5,774 bases of DNA, from NCBI GenBank assembly GCA_030044455.1, contig JASHVU010000518.1:1-5774 (forward strand). Direction: 5' to 3'. The stretch comes from Acidobacteriaceae bacterium. Lineage in GTDB: Bacteria; Acidobacteriota; Terriglobia; Terriglobales; Acidobacteriaceae. This document shows, one piece after another, positions 5,213-5,774 of the stretch. The translations under genes were made by a program, and so were the position numbers. Below the pieces are notes generated by a model. The model searched no databases. It saw only the letters and a program-made list of their open reading frames with translations, and was not told where the DNA came from. Numbering within the stretch: the first letter of the stretch is position 1; the number at the start of each line of letters is the position of its first letter.

Positions 5213-5226
5213 GCCTCGTACGAGGC
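5213..5226. repeat. perfect 14-bp palindrome
   Basis: GCCTCGTACGAGGC is exactly self-complementary (5213-5226). It could be a dimeric regulator site, but its place in the repeat block downstream of trpE makes a repeat-derived stem more likely. Confidence 0.45.
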
Positions 5227-5366
5227 ATTACGCCGGGCGCTTCAGGTCGCGTGAACTGGCCAAGTCACTCAACGCCTGCGTCCCGCCTTCTCTTAATCTC
5301 TACTCTCTTCTCTCTCGCTCCCGCTCCCGCGCTTTCCAGCTCCCTTGCGCCCTTGCTCCCTGTCTT

Positions 5367-5774
5367 TTACATCCCCCTCGCCCGCTCAATCGCCCTGATC
5401 ACCGCCTGCGCCTTGTTGATCGACTCGTGATACTCAAGCTCCGGCACCGAGTCAGCAACAATTCCGGCGCCCGCCTGCAAGTACCCCTTACCGCCAATCG
5501 AAAGCAGCGAGCGAATCGCAATGCACGAGTCGAGATTGCCTGAAAAATCGGCATAGAGCACTGCGCCGCCGTAGGTTCCGCGCCGCGCCGGCTCCAGTTC
5601 CTCAATAATCTCCATGGCCCGAACCTTGGGCGCGCCCGAGAGCGTTCCGGCAGGGAAGCAGGCGCGCAGCGCGTCAACCGCGGTCAGATCGGGCCGCAGC
5701 TTACCCTCAATCGAGCTCACAATGTGCATCACGTGACTGTAGCGCTCAACAAACATCAGCTTGTCCACCCTCAC
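5367..5774 (-). CDS. trpE: anthranilate synthase component I, C-terminal part (gene continues past the window)
   Basis: The last 135 or so residues of TrpE, which converts chorismate to anthranilate with ammonia from TrpG in the first step of tryptophan synthesis. The fragment has the chorismate-binding core: [16 protein letters not shown] (5-20 of the fragment) with the catalytic-site His, [18 protein letters not shown] (40-57), RRGTYGGAV (64-72), SCIAIRS (83-89) and the [16 protein letters not shown] motif (100-115). All look intact. Full TrpE is about 500 residues, so roughly 365 lie outside and no start codon is in view: the frame is open to the edge, where the first codon GTG is an internal Val. 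The wording favours TrpE over PabB, though the two are close. The gene points toward trpG, not into it, so the usual trpEG operon is absent here. The stop is TAA at 5369-5367. Confidence 0.93.
   Translation of the reverse strand: MRVDKLMFVERYSHVMHIVSSIEGKLRPDLTAVDALRACFPAGTLSGAPKVRAMEIIEELEPARRGTYGGAVLYADFSGNLDSCIAIRSLLSIGGKGYLQAGAGIVADSVPELEYHESINKAQAVIRAIERARGM

Larger units (their letters stand above)
4841..5366. other. gene-free stretch filled with hairpins and a pyrimidine-rich tract
   Basis: No open frame here has a convincing start, ribosome site or recognisable product. The stretch holds a series of stem-loops and palindromes (listed separately from 4896 to 5226), probably several interspersed repeats stacked together. 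They are followed by a tract at 5281-5368 in which 74 of 88 plus-strand bases are pyrimidines. It separates the small leftward gene from the 3' end of trpE. Confidence 0.6.

Noticed and set aside
5091..5543. 150-codon rightward open frame over repeats and the trpE 3' end
   Set aside because: It starts in the terminator U-tract and ends antisense to well-conserved trpE. The first half is translated repeat.
1..5774. CRISPR array, prophage, toxin-antitoxin or defence system
   Set aside because: There are no regularly spaced direct repeats of suitable length, no integrase, transposase, nuclease or toxin-like product. The small orphan gene has no partner.

Overview
The window looks like GC-rich chromosomal DNA from an acidobacterium (Acidobacteriota, probably class Terriglobia). 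This is an inference, not a proof. It rests on interspersed intergenic repeats of a type I recall from acidobacterial genomes (near 27-125, 3235-3368 and 4890-5226) and on the style of the TadE/TadG pair and of the secreted protein with a basic C-terminal tail. No single marker gene fixes the taxonomy.

Layout. From the left: a nested inverted repeat of about 100 bp (27-125). Then a leftward pair, tadG (2139-616) followed by tadE (612-139), encoding single-helix, cell-envelope proteins of the Flp/Tad type. The genes are 3 bp apart and look translationally coupled. A gene-free divergent region with several dyads and short repeats (2140-2523) separates them from rightward trpG/pabA (2524-3102), a complete glutamine amidotransferase subunit of anthranilate/aminodeoxychorismate synthase. 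Next is a rightward gene for a secreted or envelope-anchored protein of unknown function (best start 3339, end 4352), whose 5' end is fused to an interspersed repeat. A leftward gene for an unrecognised 93-residue protein (4733-4452) has its own promoter, leader hairpin and ribosome binding site. The stretch 4841-5366 has no credible gene. It holds a series of hairpins, one strong terminator-like stem and a pyrimidine-rich tract. At the right edge is the 3' end of leftward trpE (5774-5367, continuing outside), the chorismate-binding subunit that would partner TrpG.

How the genes relate. TrpG supplies ammonia from glutamine to TrpE for anthranilate synthesis, so the two ends of the trp segment belong to one enzyme. 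The two genes converge, about 2.3 kb apart, instead of forming the usual operon. The tadG-tadE pair is independent of them, and no tad motor or secretion genes are visible.

I see no tRNA, rRNA, CRISPR array or intact transposase, and no convincing novel multi-gene system. The most interesting parts are the repeat-fused gene start, the small orphan gene with its own regulatory leader, the split trpE/trpG arrangement and the structured non-coding block at 4890-5226.
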